A stretch of DNA of 6,385 nucleotides from Methanothrix sp. (GCA_028679775.1 JAJRAX010000029.1:1-6385); one strand, 5' to 3'. Positions 1-6,240 are shown, counted from the first letter of the stretch. Notes: a model not told the origin generated them from the letters alone. Made by a program: numbers and translations.

Positions 1-860
1 AGTTATCGTCACAAACCGGTGTCCCGATGATAAGTCAATCTCAAGTAAAATCGTTTCACATTTCTTTCCCTAGCTTACAGAAACAGCACAAAATCGTCGC
101 CATCCTCGCCTCCGTGGATGCGGCCATCGAGCAGACTGATGCGATCATCGCCCAGACGGAACGGATGAAAAAGAGCCTTATGCAGGAGCTATTGACAAAA
201 GGCATAGGGCATAAAGCGTACAAAGACGTCTCTATTGGAAGAATTCCTATCGAATGGGATGTCCAGACATGCGAGTCAGTTTGTGAAGAAATCGTAGTAG
301 GGATAGTCGTTAAGCCCTCGCAATACTATTCGTCGTCAGGTGTACCCGCTCTAAGATCTGCCAATATTCATAAAAGTGGCATAGATCCATCCAATTTGGT
401 CTTTATCACTGAAGAATCTAATCGCATGTTATCCAAAAGTATGGTTCGATCTGGCAATGTCTTAACTGTCCGTACCGGTTACCCTGGGACATCTTGTGTT
501 GTACCACCAGAGTTTGATGGCTGTAATTGCATTGATATTATCATTTCTCGTCCCAAGCCAGAAATTATTTCCTCCTTTTTATCGACCTGGATAAATTCTG
601 ATTTTGGAAAAAAGCAAGTATTGCGTGTCCAAAGTGGACTAGCGCAACAGCATTTTAACATTGGTGAACTTAAAAAAATGCTTATTGCAAAACCTTCAGT
701 CGAAGAACAACAAATGATTATGAGTATTATCAATGTCCATGATCTCCGTTTATGCTTGGAAGAGTCTTACCTCAATAAACTGAAGCAGCTTAAGCGTGGT
801 CTCATGCAGGATCTCCTCACCGGTCGGGTCCCGGTAATAGTGGAGGATGCCCATGCCTGA
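1..860 (+). CDS. hsdS: Type I restriction-modification specificity subunit HsdS (5' truncated by window)
   Basis: HsdS provides DNA target recognition for the HsdM methyltransferase and HsdR endonuclease of a type I complex, through two target recognition domains (TRDs) separated by conserved helical spacers. The reading frame is already open at base 3, and the ATG at 27 is internal, so the gene begins upstream of the window. Visible in order: the last residues of TRD1; the central conserved region with the proline-rich turn and helix (PSLQKQHKIVAIL, then MKKSLMQELLTKG); TRD2, about codons 70-225 counting from the ATG at 27, opening with IGRIPIEWDV; and the C-terminal conserved helix, which repeats the central one (LKRGLMQDLLTGRV against MKKSLMQELLTKGI). 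This two-fold repeat is the hallmark of the family. Roughly 285 residues are present of a usual 400 or so. TRD2 is clearly more AT-rich than the flanking conserved segments and hsdR. The 3' end overlaps hsdR. Family assignment is secure; the target sequence cannot be read from the protein. Confidence 0.94.
   Translation, partial: LSSQTGVPMISQSQVKSFHISFPSLQKQHKIVAILASVDAAIEQTDAIIAQTERMKKSLMQELLTKGIGHKAYKDVSIGRIPIEWDVQTCESVCEEIVVGIVVKPSQYYSSSGVPALRSANIHKSGIDPSNLVFITEESNRMLSKSMVRSGNVLTVRTGYPGTSCVVPPEFDGCNCIDIIISRPKPEIISSFLSTWINSDFGKKQVLRVQSGLAQQHFNIGELKKMLIAKPSVEEQQMIMSIINVHDLRLCLEESYLNKLKQLKRGLMQDLLTGRVPVIVEDAHA
842..846 (+). promoter_or_regulatory. Ribosome binding site of hsdR, inside hsdS
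   Basis: A GGAGG motif abuts the ATG at 847 with no spacer, but lies 6 bases before the in-frame ATG at 853. The spacing therefore favours 853 as the true hsdR start, which shortens the protein by two residues. Its position inside the last codons of hsdS supports translational coupling. Confidence 0.6.
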
Positions 861-3807
861 CGCCAAAGAGCTCCTTGAGGTCGAAGACCCAGCCGTAGAG
901 GTCCTCACCCAGCACCTGGGCTGGAAGGAGATGGACTCCAAGAAAGCCGAGGAGATGCGTGAGTCCCTCAAGCACGTGATCCTCACAAAGCCCGTGCATG
1001 ATGCTATCAAACGTTTCAACCCCTGGATCAATGATGACAATGCCCAGCGAGTCGTTCGCTCCATTGCTAACGTTCAATCCACCTCCGTGATCGAGGCTAA
1101 CGAGAAGATCCACGGCATGCTGGAGCTTGGCACGACAGTCCTTCAGGACCTAGGCGATGGCCTTGGTAAGAAGAGCCAGGATGTGCTGCTCATAGACTAC
1201 CAACACCCTGAGAACAACGAGTTCAATGTCGTCCGACAGTTCAGAGTCCTCAACTACAAGGAAAACATACCCGACCTGGTTCTGTTCGTCAACGGCCTGC
1301 CCGTAGTGGTGATAGAATGCAAGAGCCCAACACTACGTAACCCCCTAGAAGAGGGCCTGACCCAGGTCTTCCGCTATCAGGAGATGGGTAGCGAATACCG
1401 CAACTTGGGCTGCCCTCAGCTCTTCCATACAGTCCAAATAATCGCCATAACTCACCGGGACAAAGCCAAGTATGCCACCAACTTCACTCCGCCACGTCAT
1501 TGGTCAGAATGGAAGGACCCCTATCCTAAAACCCTCGACCAGATCAGGGACAAGATTGGCCACGCCCCTACATCCCAGGATGTCTTTCTCTTCGGGGTTT
1601 GCTCGAAGGAGAACTTGCTCGACCTCATCCAGAACTTCGTGGTCTTCGAAAGAGAGCAGAATAAGGTGATCAAGAAGATCGCCAAGTACCAGCAGTTCCG
1701 GGCGGCAAGTAAGACCGTCGGCCGCGTCACCAAGAAAGATCGCCAGGGCGGAGTGATCTGGCATTGGCAGGGCAGCGGCAAGAGCCTGACCATGCTCTGG
1801 ACGGCCGTGAAGCTACGTAGGCTCAAGGAGCTGGCCAACCCCACTATGGTCATAGTCACCGACCGCACCGACCTGGACCGGCAGATTCACGGCACATTCG
1901 AAAGATGCGGCTTTCCCAACCCTACCGAGGCCAAGTCGTCCAAGCACCTGCAGGAGCTGCTAGGAAATCCAGTGGGCCAGACGGTCATGACCACCATCCA
2001 GAAGTTCCAGGACGCGGCTGCGGTCTATCCCAAATTGAGCGACAACGCCAACATTTTTGTCTTGGCCGATGAGGCCCACCGGAGCCAATACAAGTCGCTG
2101 GCTGCAAACATGAGGAAAGCCCTGCCCAATGCCTGTTTCCTGGGATTCACCGGCACGCCGCTCTTCAAGAAAGACCGGGACACCCGCCAGACATTCGGGG
2201 GCTACATCGATCGCTATGATCATAACCAATCTGTAGCCGATGGGGTTACGGTGGAGATACTCTACGAGGCACGCATGCCTCATCTAAGCGTATTCGGGCA
2301 TTCTCTGGAGGAGCTATTTAATCGCATATTTGCCAATTGTACCCCCGGGGAGCGGCGAGAAATAAAGAAGAAGTACGTTACCCGGAGCGCATTGGCCATG
2401 GCCAAACCAAGGTTGAAGGCAATTGTGCTTGACATCATAAAACACTACGAGGAACGCATCCTGCCCAACAAATTCAAGGCACAGATCGTAGCCGTGAACC
2501 GCAGGGCGGCCATACGCTACCACGAGATTCTGGACGAGCTGCATGGTCCCTCTCATGAGGTCCTGATCTCGGCTATCCATAATGACAAAGCATATTTCCA
2601 GCCCTATCATCGCTCCAAGACAGAGGAACAGGAGATCATCAGAAAGTTCAAGGAAGAGGATGATCCCAAGATTCTGATCGTCTGTGACAAGCTCATCACC
2701 GGCTTCGATGCTCCCATAGAGCAGGTGATGTACCTGGACAGCCCTCTGCGGGAGCATGCTCTTCTGCAGGCCATGGGGCGGGTTAATCGCAGAGAGGTAA
2801 ACAAGAACTACGGTCTGGTGGTCGATTACTGGGGTCTGGCCGGCGAGCTGCAGAAAGCCCTCAAGATGTACAGCGAGAAGGATGTCGTAGGTATGGTGAA
2901 TACCGACTACATGAAGGAGTACCTACCGAGGCTACAGGCTGCCCATAGTACAGCCATGAACTTCTTCCGGGAGGTGCCAAGCCAGGCAGATGAACTGGCG
3001 TACAAAGATGCCTGCGTGCAGTACCTGGAGCCTGAAGACAGGAGAGTGGTTTTCGATCAAAGGTTCAGGACCTTTTCAGATTACATGGATATGCTCCTGC
3101 CAGATCCCAACGCACTGGAATACCGGCGGGACCTGATATTTTTGGCCGATATCAGGATCAGAGCAATGAGACGCTACAGGGACGAGCAGCTCTCTCTGCA
3201 TGGCTGTAGCGAGAAGGTGCAAAAGCTCATCGACGAGCACATACAGGTCGCAGGCATAGAGCAGCTCGTGGAGCCTACGTCCATCTTCTCGGCCAAGTTC
3301 GATGAGGAGGTTGCTAGAATCACCTCACCCGATGCCAAGGCCAGTGAGATGGAGCACGCCATAAAGCATGTCCTCACTGTCAAGATGGGAGAGAATCCGG
3401 TTTTCTACGAGACATTGATGGATCGGCTAAAACGCATCATCGAAGACCACAAACAGAGGTGCATCACCGAGGCAGAACGGCTGAAGCTCCTCCATGGGTT
3501 GCTGGATGATATCAGGTCACCGGAAAGGTTTGCTATGCAGCAGGGCGTCGAGCTCGATGTCTTTCCTTTCTACCAGCTCATTCAAACGAAAATCAGTGAC
3601 ACAAAATGTCTATCGTCTCTGGCCCAGGAAATCTATGCTGCATTGATGGAGCATGCAGTGGTCGATTGGCAGCAGAAAGAGGATGCCCAGAGGGAGATGA
3701 GAAGAGACATTAAGCGTCTCTTGAGATCCAACGGTCTCTCTGGCAACGACCTCCAGGATCTTACTGCTCAGCTAGTGGACCTTGCCGCCCGGAGGTTTCC
3801 TGGGTGA
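853..3807 (+). CDS. hsdR: Type I restriction endonuclease subunit HsdR
   Basis: HsdR is the ATP-driven motor and nuclease that translocates DNA and cleaves it at a distance from an unmethylated target site. It works in a complex with HsdM and HsdS. Numbering from the ATG at 853 (984 residues, normal for the family), the N-terminal PD-(D/E)XK nuclease shows D141 in PDLVLF, then E155 and K157 in IECKS, followed by a QVFRYQE motif of the QxxxY type. The superfamily 2 helicase core follows: Walker A GSGKS at 307-311, DEAH box at 406-409, TGTP near 433, ITGFDAP near 615, and motif VI QAMGRVNR near 639. The C-terminal helical region ends with the VDWQQKEDAQREMRRDIKRLL segment's signature (VDW...D..RE.RR.IKR), as in HsdR proteins of the DUF3387 type. 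All catalytic motifs are intact and no frameshift is seen, so the enzyme is probably active if hsdM is present. The start at 853 is preferred over 847 because of the ribosome-site spacing. The end overlaps the next gene by 4 bases. Confidence 0.97.
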   Translation: MPDAKELLEVEDPAVEVLTQHLGWKEMDSKKAEEMRESLKHVILTKPVHDAIKRFNPWINDDNAQRVVRSIANVQSTSVIEANEKIHGMLELGTTVLQDLGDGLGKKSQDVLLIDYQHPENNEFNVVRQFRVLNYKENIPDLVLFVNGLPVVVIECKSPTLRNPLEEGLTQVFRYQEMGSEYRNLGCPQLFHTVQIIAITHRDKAKYATNFTPPRHWSEWKDPYPKTLDQIRDKIGHAPTSQDVFLFGVCSKENLLDLIQNFVVFEREQNKVIKKIAKYQQFRAASKTVGRVTKKDRQGGVIWHWQGSGKSLTMLWTAVKLRRLKELANPTMVIVTDRTDLDRQIHGTFERCGFPNPTEAKSSKHLQELLGNPVGQTVMTTIQKFQDAAAVYPKLSDNANIFVLADEAHRSQYKSLAANMRKALPNACFLGFTGTPLFKKDRDTRQTFGGYIDRYDHNQSVADGVTVEILYEARMPHLSVFGHSLEELFNRIFANCTPGERREIKKKYVTRSALAMAKPRLKAIVLDIIKHYEERILPNKFKAQIVAVNRRAAIRYHEILDELHGPSHEVLISAIHNDKAYFQPYHRSKTEEQEIIRKFKEEDDPKILIVCDKLITGFDAPIEQVMYLDSPLREHALLQAMGRVNRREVNKNYGLVVDYWGLAGELQKALKMYSEKDVVGMVNTDYMKEYLPRLQAAHSTAMNFFREVPSQADELAYKDACVQYLEPEDRRVVFDQRFRTFSDYMDMLLPDPNALEYRRDLIFLADIRIRAMRRYRDEQLSLHGCSEKVQKLIDEHIQVAGIEQLVEPTSIFSAKFDEEVARITSPDAKASEMEHAIKHVLTVKMGENPVFYETLMDRLKRIIEDHKQRCITEAERLKLLHGLLDDIRSPERFAMQQGVELDVFPFYQLIQTKISDTKCLSSLAQEIYAALMEHAVVDWQQKEDAQREMRRDIKRLLRSNGLSGNDLQDLTAQLVDLAARRFPG
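3791..3795 (+). promoter_or_regulatory. Ribosome binding site of the metalloprotease gene, inside hsdR
   Basis: GGAGG lies 8 bases before the GTG at 3804. It decides the start of the next gene, which begins with GTG inside a GTGA overlap with the hsdR stop codon. No ATG offers an alternative near this point. Confidence 0.7.
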
Positions 3808-4535
3808 AGGCCGCGGGCTGCATCCAATTCGGCACCAGTCGGATAGATTACAATGTCAAATACAGCTCCCGGCGAAAGAATCTGTCCATTGCTGTCCATC
3901 CCAACAAAAAAGTTGAGGTGCTGGCACCGACTGATCTGAGCCAAGAGGAGATCCAATGCGCTTTGAAAAGGAAGGCGGGCTGGGTCAAGGAGAAGCTGGA
4001 CTGGTTCGAGCAGATGAGCCAGCTCACTGTTGACCGGGAATACGTGAGCGGCGAGACTTTTCTTTATCTGGGCCGGCAGTATCGGCTGAAGATAGTGTAC
4101 AACACTAAAAGCACTCCTGTCAAGCTGCGTGGGAAGTTCTTCGAGGTCACTCTGCCGCAGGGCATCCTGGAGCAAGATCGGCGAGAGGCCGTGCGGCGGT
4201 CCATTTGGAGATGGTATCGTGACCATGCCACGGAGAGGATCGAGAAGATCGTTGGTCATTACTCCAAGAGGCTGCGCATCGATCCGCCCGAGTTCAGAGT
4301 GAAGTACCAGGCCAAACGTTGGGGCAGCTGCACCCGGGACGGCGTGTTGAACATCAATCTGCGCATTGTCATGGCTCCACTGAGCCAGATCGAGTACGTG
4401 GTTGCACACGAGCTGTGCCACCTGAGGTACAAGGATCATTCTGCGAGCTTCTGGGAGCTATTACATCTTATCATGCCTAATAGCGACGTACGAAAGGAGA
4501 ACCTAAAGCTCTCTGGATGGCGATATTTATTATAG
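3804..4535 (+). CDS. YgjP-like zinc metallopeptidase (M48/DUF45 family)
   Basis: This is a 243-residue protein of the YgjP-like, SprT-related metallopeptidase family. The zinc site is visible as HELCH at 202-206, with a further histidine at 212 in KDHSASFW as the likely third ligand. The family's conserved RWGSC motif starts at R172, followed by a short beta segment with N-L-R before the active-site helix. The N-terminal part (about 1-110) carries the usual beta-rich YgjP module, including SRRKNLSIAV near residue 20. No signal peptide or membrane segment is seen, so it should be cytoplasmic. It starts at GTG and overlaps hsdR by 4 bases (GTGA), which implies translational coupling and one operon with hsdS and hsdR. 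YgjP-like genes are known neighbours of type I restriction genes, but their role there is not settled. Proteolytic control of HsdR or of stalled DNA-protein complexes is a reasonable inference, not something the sequence shows. Confidence 0.93.
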   Translation: MKAAGCIQFGTSRIDYNVKYSSRRKNLSIAVHPNKKVEVLAPTDLSQEEIQCALKRKAGWVKEKLDWFEQMSQLTVDREYVSGETFLYLGRQYRLKIVYNTKSTPVKLRGKFFEVTLPQGILEQDRREAVRRSIWRWYRDHATERIEKIVGHYSKRLRIDPPEFRVKYQAKRWGSCTRDGVLNINLRIVMAPLSQIEYVVAHELCHLRYKDHSASFWELLHLIMPNSDVRKENLKLSGWRYLL

Positions 4536-4541
4536 CTAAAA

Positions 4542-4582
4542 TTGTCGAATTGAATACCAAAAATCAATATTGCTTTCGACAA
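4542..4582. repeat. Interrupted inverted repeat after the restriction operon
   Basis: TTGTCGAA (4542-4549) is repeated inverted and perfectly as TTCGACAA (4575-4582). An inner ATTGA (4549-4553) pairs with TCAAT (4564-4568). It begins 6 bases after the metalloprotease stop codon and ends 9 bases before a TATA-like box. It could be a hairpin at the 3' end of the operon mRNA or an operator for the next promoter. There is no long T-run after it, so a simple terminator is not well supported. Confidence 0.45.
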
Positions 4583-4591
4583 GTCAACAGA

Positions 4592-4601
4592 TTTAAATAG
4601 G
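4592..4601 (+). promoter_or_regulatory. Archaeal TATA-like box (TTTAAATAGG) for the small gene that follows
   Basis: The TTTAAATA core matches the archaeal TBP-binding consensus. Transcription would begin about 25 bases on, near 4618-4624, just before a GGAGG ribosome site (4622-4626) and an ATG at 4637. The order TATA, GGAGG, ATG is convincing as a promoter and start region, though the ATG frame closes early. Confidence 0.55.
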
Positions 4602-4636
4602 GCTTAAACTATTTACTGGCTGGAGGTATAAAACAG

Positions 4637-4782
4637 ATGGATCAAGGAACCGTTGAGGGGAGGATTGTGATATTAACTGGACAGGGAGGTGCAAGCTCCC
4701 TGGTCCTAATTTTCACCTGATCTCTTCCGAAGAGGTTCTGCGTCCGGAAAAATCGACCATAGGCAACCTCCAGTTCAAGAAG
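4637..4782 (+). other. Probable 5' part of the following gene, out of frame (frameshift candidate)
   Basis: An ATG at 4637 stands 10 bases after GGAGG (4622-4626) and downstream of a TATA box, so it is the best start in this region. Its frame (MDQGTVEG...) closes at a TGA at 4718-4720. The frame of the downstream 105-residue gene is open back to 4657 and reads as plausible protein (GRCKLPGPNFHLIS, then RPEKSTIGNLQFKK), but it contains no ATG, GTG or TTG before 4783. Adding one G to the GGGG run at 4657-4660 joins the two frames and gives a protein of about 154 residues starting MDQGTVEGEDCDINW. A perfect 7-base hairpin at 4682-4702 lies just downstream. A mutation, a sequencing error and programmed frameshifting are all possible. 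Confidence 0.5.
4682..4702 (+). repeat. Short perfect hairpin, CAGGGAG / CTCCCTG
   Basis: CAGGGAG (4682-4688) and CTCCCTG (4696-4702) form a 7-base stem with a 7-base loop. The left arm and loop contain a GGAGGTG that looks like a ribosome site but has no start codon at a suitable distance. The hairpin sits inside the frameshift region and may be coincidental, regulatory, or part of a recoding signal. Confidence 0.35.
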
Positions 4783-5100
4783 GTGATTGAAATAAACGCA
4801 GATAACTCATCCGCTAAATATGTTTCGGAGAACGGAGAAAAGACCTCAGCATTGACGTTAAAAGCGCAGATTTTGAAAAAGCTGCGGAGGCACAACTGTT
4901 GGGGAGGAAAGCACACTAGTATCGAGAATCTGCAAAAAGGCATTAAGAGTGATCTCAGAGGAGATGTGCCGGGCATTGCAGAAGAGCTGATCAAGGAAAA
5001 ATTATTGTTGGATCACCCAACCAGTTACGAAATCCAAGTATCCTTGAACCCTAAAAAAAAAGCCGAGATTGACGGTATCGTAAACAAAGGTCTCAGGTGA
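4783..5100 (+). CDS. Small winged-helix-like archaeal protein of unknown function (start uncertain)
   Basis: This is the unambiguous part of a small basic protein, 105 residues from the GTG at 4783. That GTG has no recognisable ribosome site, and coding potential continues upstream to about 4657, so the real N-terminus is probably earlier (see the 4637-4782 entry). The segment from about residue 25 to 100 starts with a helix (LKAQILKKLRRH), then WGGKHTSIENLQKG, a helix (PGIAEELIKEKLLL), and HPTSYEIQVSLNP with a basic helix after it. Helix, helix, then a strand turn at PTSYxxQVSLNP is the layout of a compact winged-helix fold. Small archaeal proteins with this WGGKH...PTSY...QVSLNP pattern are, from memory, widespread in euryarchaea and lack an assigned function. 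A DNA- or nucleic-acid-binding role is inference. It is convergent with the regulator gene on the other strand. Confidence 0.72.
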   Translation: MIEINADNSSAKYVSENGEKTSALTLKAQILKKLRRHNCWGGKHTSIENLQKGIKSDLRGDVPGIAEELIKEKLLLDHPTSYEIQVSLNPKKKAEIDGIVNKGLR

Positions 5101-5150
5101 TAGCAAGGATTAACTGCAACCAAAGAGGCTACAGCATATTGATAACTGAC

Positions 5151-5185
5151 AAGGAGGTTGATCCTGCCCTAATGGGCAGCTCCTT
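5151..5185. repeat. Bulged hairpin between two convergent genes
   Basis: The right arm GGGCAGCTCCTT (5174-5185) pairs with CTGCCC (5164-5169) across a TAAT loop. After a 7-base bulge it pairs again with AAGGAG (5151-5156), giving 12 base pairs in all. It follows the 105-residue gene by 50 bases and may act as a 3' end structure. T-runs after it are short, so a terminator role is tentative. The left arm and bulge also contain a 13-base match to the 5' end of archaeal 16S rRNA (GGTTGATCCTGCC). Confidence 0.45.
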
Positions 5186-5221
5186 TGACTGACCTTCTTG
5201 CTGTCGGGCTCGATGTTTCGC

Positions 5222-5245
5222 TTAATCGACAATGTCCTTGATTAA
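5222..5245 (-). terminator. Possible 3' end hairpin of the regulator gene
   Basis: TTAATC (5222-5227) and GATTAA (5240-5245) form a 6-base stem that is extended inside by GAC/GTC around an AAT loop, with a CTT bulge. It includes the TAA stop codon of the (-) strand regulator gene. The stem is AT-rich with no strong T-run, so the call is tentative. Confidence 0.3.
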
Positions 5246-5643
5246 ACCCTGGAGGGAACAATAATCTTGGAAAGGTCGCCATCTGAAGCACAATTCTCTG
5301 GAATACAGTGTTTCTGAGCGAAATATTCCGAAATAGCGTCGTCCAGCTCCATAAGCTTCTCCACAATGGGGTTTCCCTTGTTCAATTTGTACATCTTGGC
5401 TCTGCCGACCTCTCGTGTGGCCGTAATTAGGTCCAGCGCTTCCAACTTGGACCATACTTTAAACAAAGTTGCCCTGCTGAGATTCGTTCCTTCTGCTATT
5501 TCCGTCTTAGAATAGTCAAAGGACTCGTTGTCCATCAAGAAATCCAACACTTTCAGCATTGGGCTCTTGATCCCAAGCTCCCTGATAAACAGGGACTCGC
5601 CGAGAGGTGCATCTTCGTCGATCTCTACGTGGTCTCCTTTCAT
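5242..5643 (-). CDS. Winged helix-turn-helix transcriptional regulator
   Basis: A 133-residue cytoplasmic DNA-binding protein of the small archaeal winged-helix (MarR/ArsR-like) type. Residues 26-40 form the first helix (KSPMLKVLDFLMDN). A helix-turn-helix follows at about 43-70 (YSKTEIAEGTNLSRATLFKV), and the wing is at 74-87 (ATREVGRAKMYKLN). The tail NPIVEKLMELDDAISEYFA at 91-109 is a likely dimerisation helix. The pattern FDYSK..IA...LSR.TL...W..LE......T..VGRAK.Y.LN..NP.V..L..LD is familiar from many methanogen regulators. The ATG at 5643 is well placed: AGGTGA (5656-5651 on this strand) lies 7 bases before it. No sensor domain or cysteine-rich ligand site is evident; the two cysteines near the C-terminus are isolated. 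Its target is unknown; self-regulation, or control of the neighbouring small gene or hcp, is inference. Confidence 0.88.
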   Translation of the reverse strand: MKGDHVEIDEDAPLGESLFIRELGIKSPMLKVLDFLMDNESFDYSKTEIAEGTNLSRATLFKVWSKLEALDLITATREVGRAKMYKLNKGNPIVEKLMELDDAISEYFAQKHCIPENCASDGDLSKIIVPSRV

Positions 5644-5650
5644 GTGCTTT

Positions 5651-5656
5651 TCACCT
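5651..5656 (-). promoter_or_regulatory. Ribosome binding site of the regulator gene
   Basis: AGGTGA on the minus strand, 7 bases before the ATG at 5643, supports that start. The TGA of this motif is also the stop codon of a small upstream open frame (5651-5806). Confidence 0.6.
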
Positions 5657-5806
5657 TTTTTGAAATCCTTGCATGGCTGTAAAACTCAGGTATTCAATTA
5701 ATTTTATTTTGTCACGGATTATTGCTTCAGCAACCATACGTCCTGTCAAACATGCAACTGTAGAACCCATTCTATTCCATACATCAAGGTTTAAATAGGT
5801 TACCAT
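5651..5806 (-). CDS. Possible small protein or gene remnant directly upstream of the regulator
   Basis: A 51-codon frame starts at ATG 5806 and ends with a TGA that lies inside the ribosome site of the regulator, 7 bases before its ATG. This is the layout of translational coupling. The middle reads GSTVACLTGRMVAEAIIRDK, which looks like genuine protein, with a hydrophobic, glycine-rich helix of the kind seen at the C-terminus of some flavoproteins. A stop codon just upstream of the ATG and the absence of a good ribosome site argue that it is either a decayed gene tail or chance. I do not recognise a family. Confidence 0.3.
   Translation of the reverse strand: MVTYLNLDVWNRMGSTVACLTGRMVAEAIIRDKIKLIEYLSFTAMQGFQKR
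5697..5709 (-). promoter_or_regulatory. Possible TATA box of the regulator gene
   Basis: On the minus strand this reads as an A/T-only run containing AAAATAAAATTA, about 55-65 bases before the regulator ATG. That would put the transcript start near 5675-5680 and leave a leader of about 35 bases. The composition fits an archaeal TATA element, but the local AT-richness makes chance matches likely. Confidence 0.35.
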
Positions 5807-5942
5807 CTGTGATTATAAAAGTATACATCAAATAAAAGGCAACCATTCTCTTGTAATGAGCCTCCCCCCTTAAGCCTCCGAATGGCCCGCATAGTCTTGG
5901 CGGCTTCGTTATTTTCTCGGCTTCATCGTATGCAATGATCAT
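5784..5942 (-). CDS. Unrecognised short open frame, possible remnant
   Basis: A 52-codon frame from ATG 5942. The same frame stays open upstream to 6047 without another usable start codon. The open stretch reads as fairly protein-like sequence (DWLDRYPLSDHYCWDDNP, then GRSYQAWCNIY, IIAYDEAEKITKP). There is only a weak GGTG before the ATG. No family is recognised. It could be the tail of a decayed gene, or random open frame in the gap between hcp and the regulator. Confidence 0.22.
   Translation of the reverse strand: MIIAYDEAEKITKPPRLCGPFGGLRGEAHYKRMVAFYLMYTFIITDGNLFKP
5790..5799 (+). promoter_or_regulatory. Second TATA-like box (TTTAAATAGG), no clear gene downstream
   Basis: This is a 10-base exact copy of the box at 4592-4601. 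Its TTTAAA core is palindromic, so it could also work on the minus strand. On the plus strand the first ATG (near 5857) gives only five codons. If functional, it might drive a non-coding RNA or belong to a lost gene. Confidence 0.3.
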
Positions 5943-6240
5943 GTAGATGTTACACCAAGCTTGATAACTCCGTCCAATGGCGGGATTGTCATCCCAACAA
6001 TAATGGTCTGAAAGAGGATATCTATCCAGCCAGTCGAAAAATAATATTTAACTAGAATTATAATAAAAAAGAGACCGAAACAGTTAGCAGATCAACTACG
6101 CGGGGGGGAGGCGGACATCTGGGAGCTGGCCATTCACCGCATGGTGAGCAGGATGAACTATTCGCGAAGATGCGCTAAGGCATCAGCGGCGCAAGCATAT
6201 AAGAAACGTGACTTTCCCTCTAGCTGCTTCAGCAAGACCA
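5807..6240. other. Intergenic stretch with no confident gene
   Basis: About 430 bases between the regulator side and the hcp tail. It holds an AT-rich block (about 6035-6075), a run of seven G (6103-6109), and GC-rich sequence from 6095 to 6200. Short open frames exist on both strands (minus 5784-6047, plus 6045-6248), but none has a convincing start. No tRNA, rRNA, CRISPR repeat or insertion-sequence end was seen. Confidence 0.5.

Noticed and set aside
2314..2757. Minus-strand open frame inside hsdR
   Set aside because: It is a shadow of the helicase region of hsdR, whose motifs and length are complete on the plus strand.
3768..4439. Long minus-strand open frame opposite the metalloprotease gene
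   Set aside because: It is antisense to a well-supported gene with zinc-binding motifs; its translation shows no domain and it has no start signals of its own.
4713..4994. Minus-strand open frame opposite the small winged-helix-like gene
   Set aside because: The plus-strand frame carries the recognisable pattern (WGGKH, PTSY, QVSLNP); the antisense product has none.
5156..5168. 16S rRNA gene start
   Set aside because: Only 13 bases match; the next bases diverge completely from 16S, so no rRNA gene or fragment is annotated.
5222..5455. Other minus-strand frames inside the regulator gene
   Set aside because: The 133-residue frame has the helix-turn-helix pattern and ribosome site; the others are out-of-frame shadows.
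5859..5879. Direct repeat AGCCTCC around a C-run, considered as an insertion-site duplication
   Set aside because: The copies are only 7 bases and nearly adjacent, with no mobile element between them.
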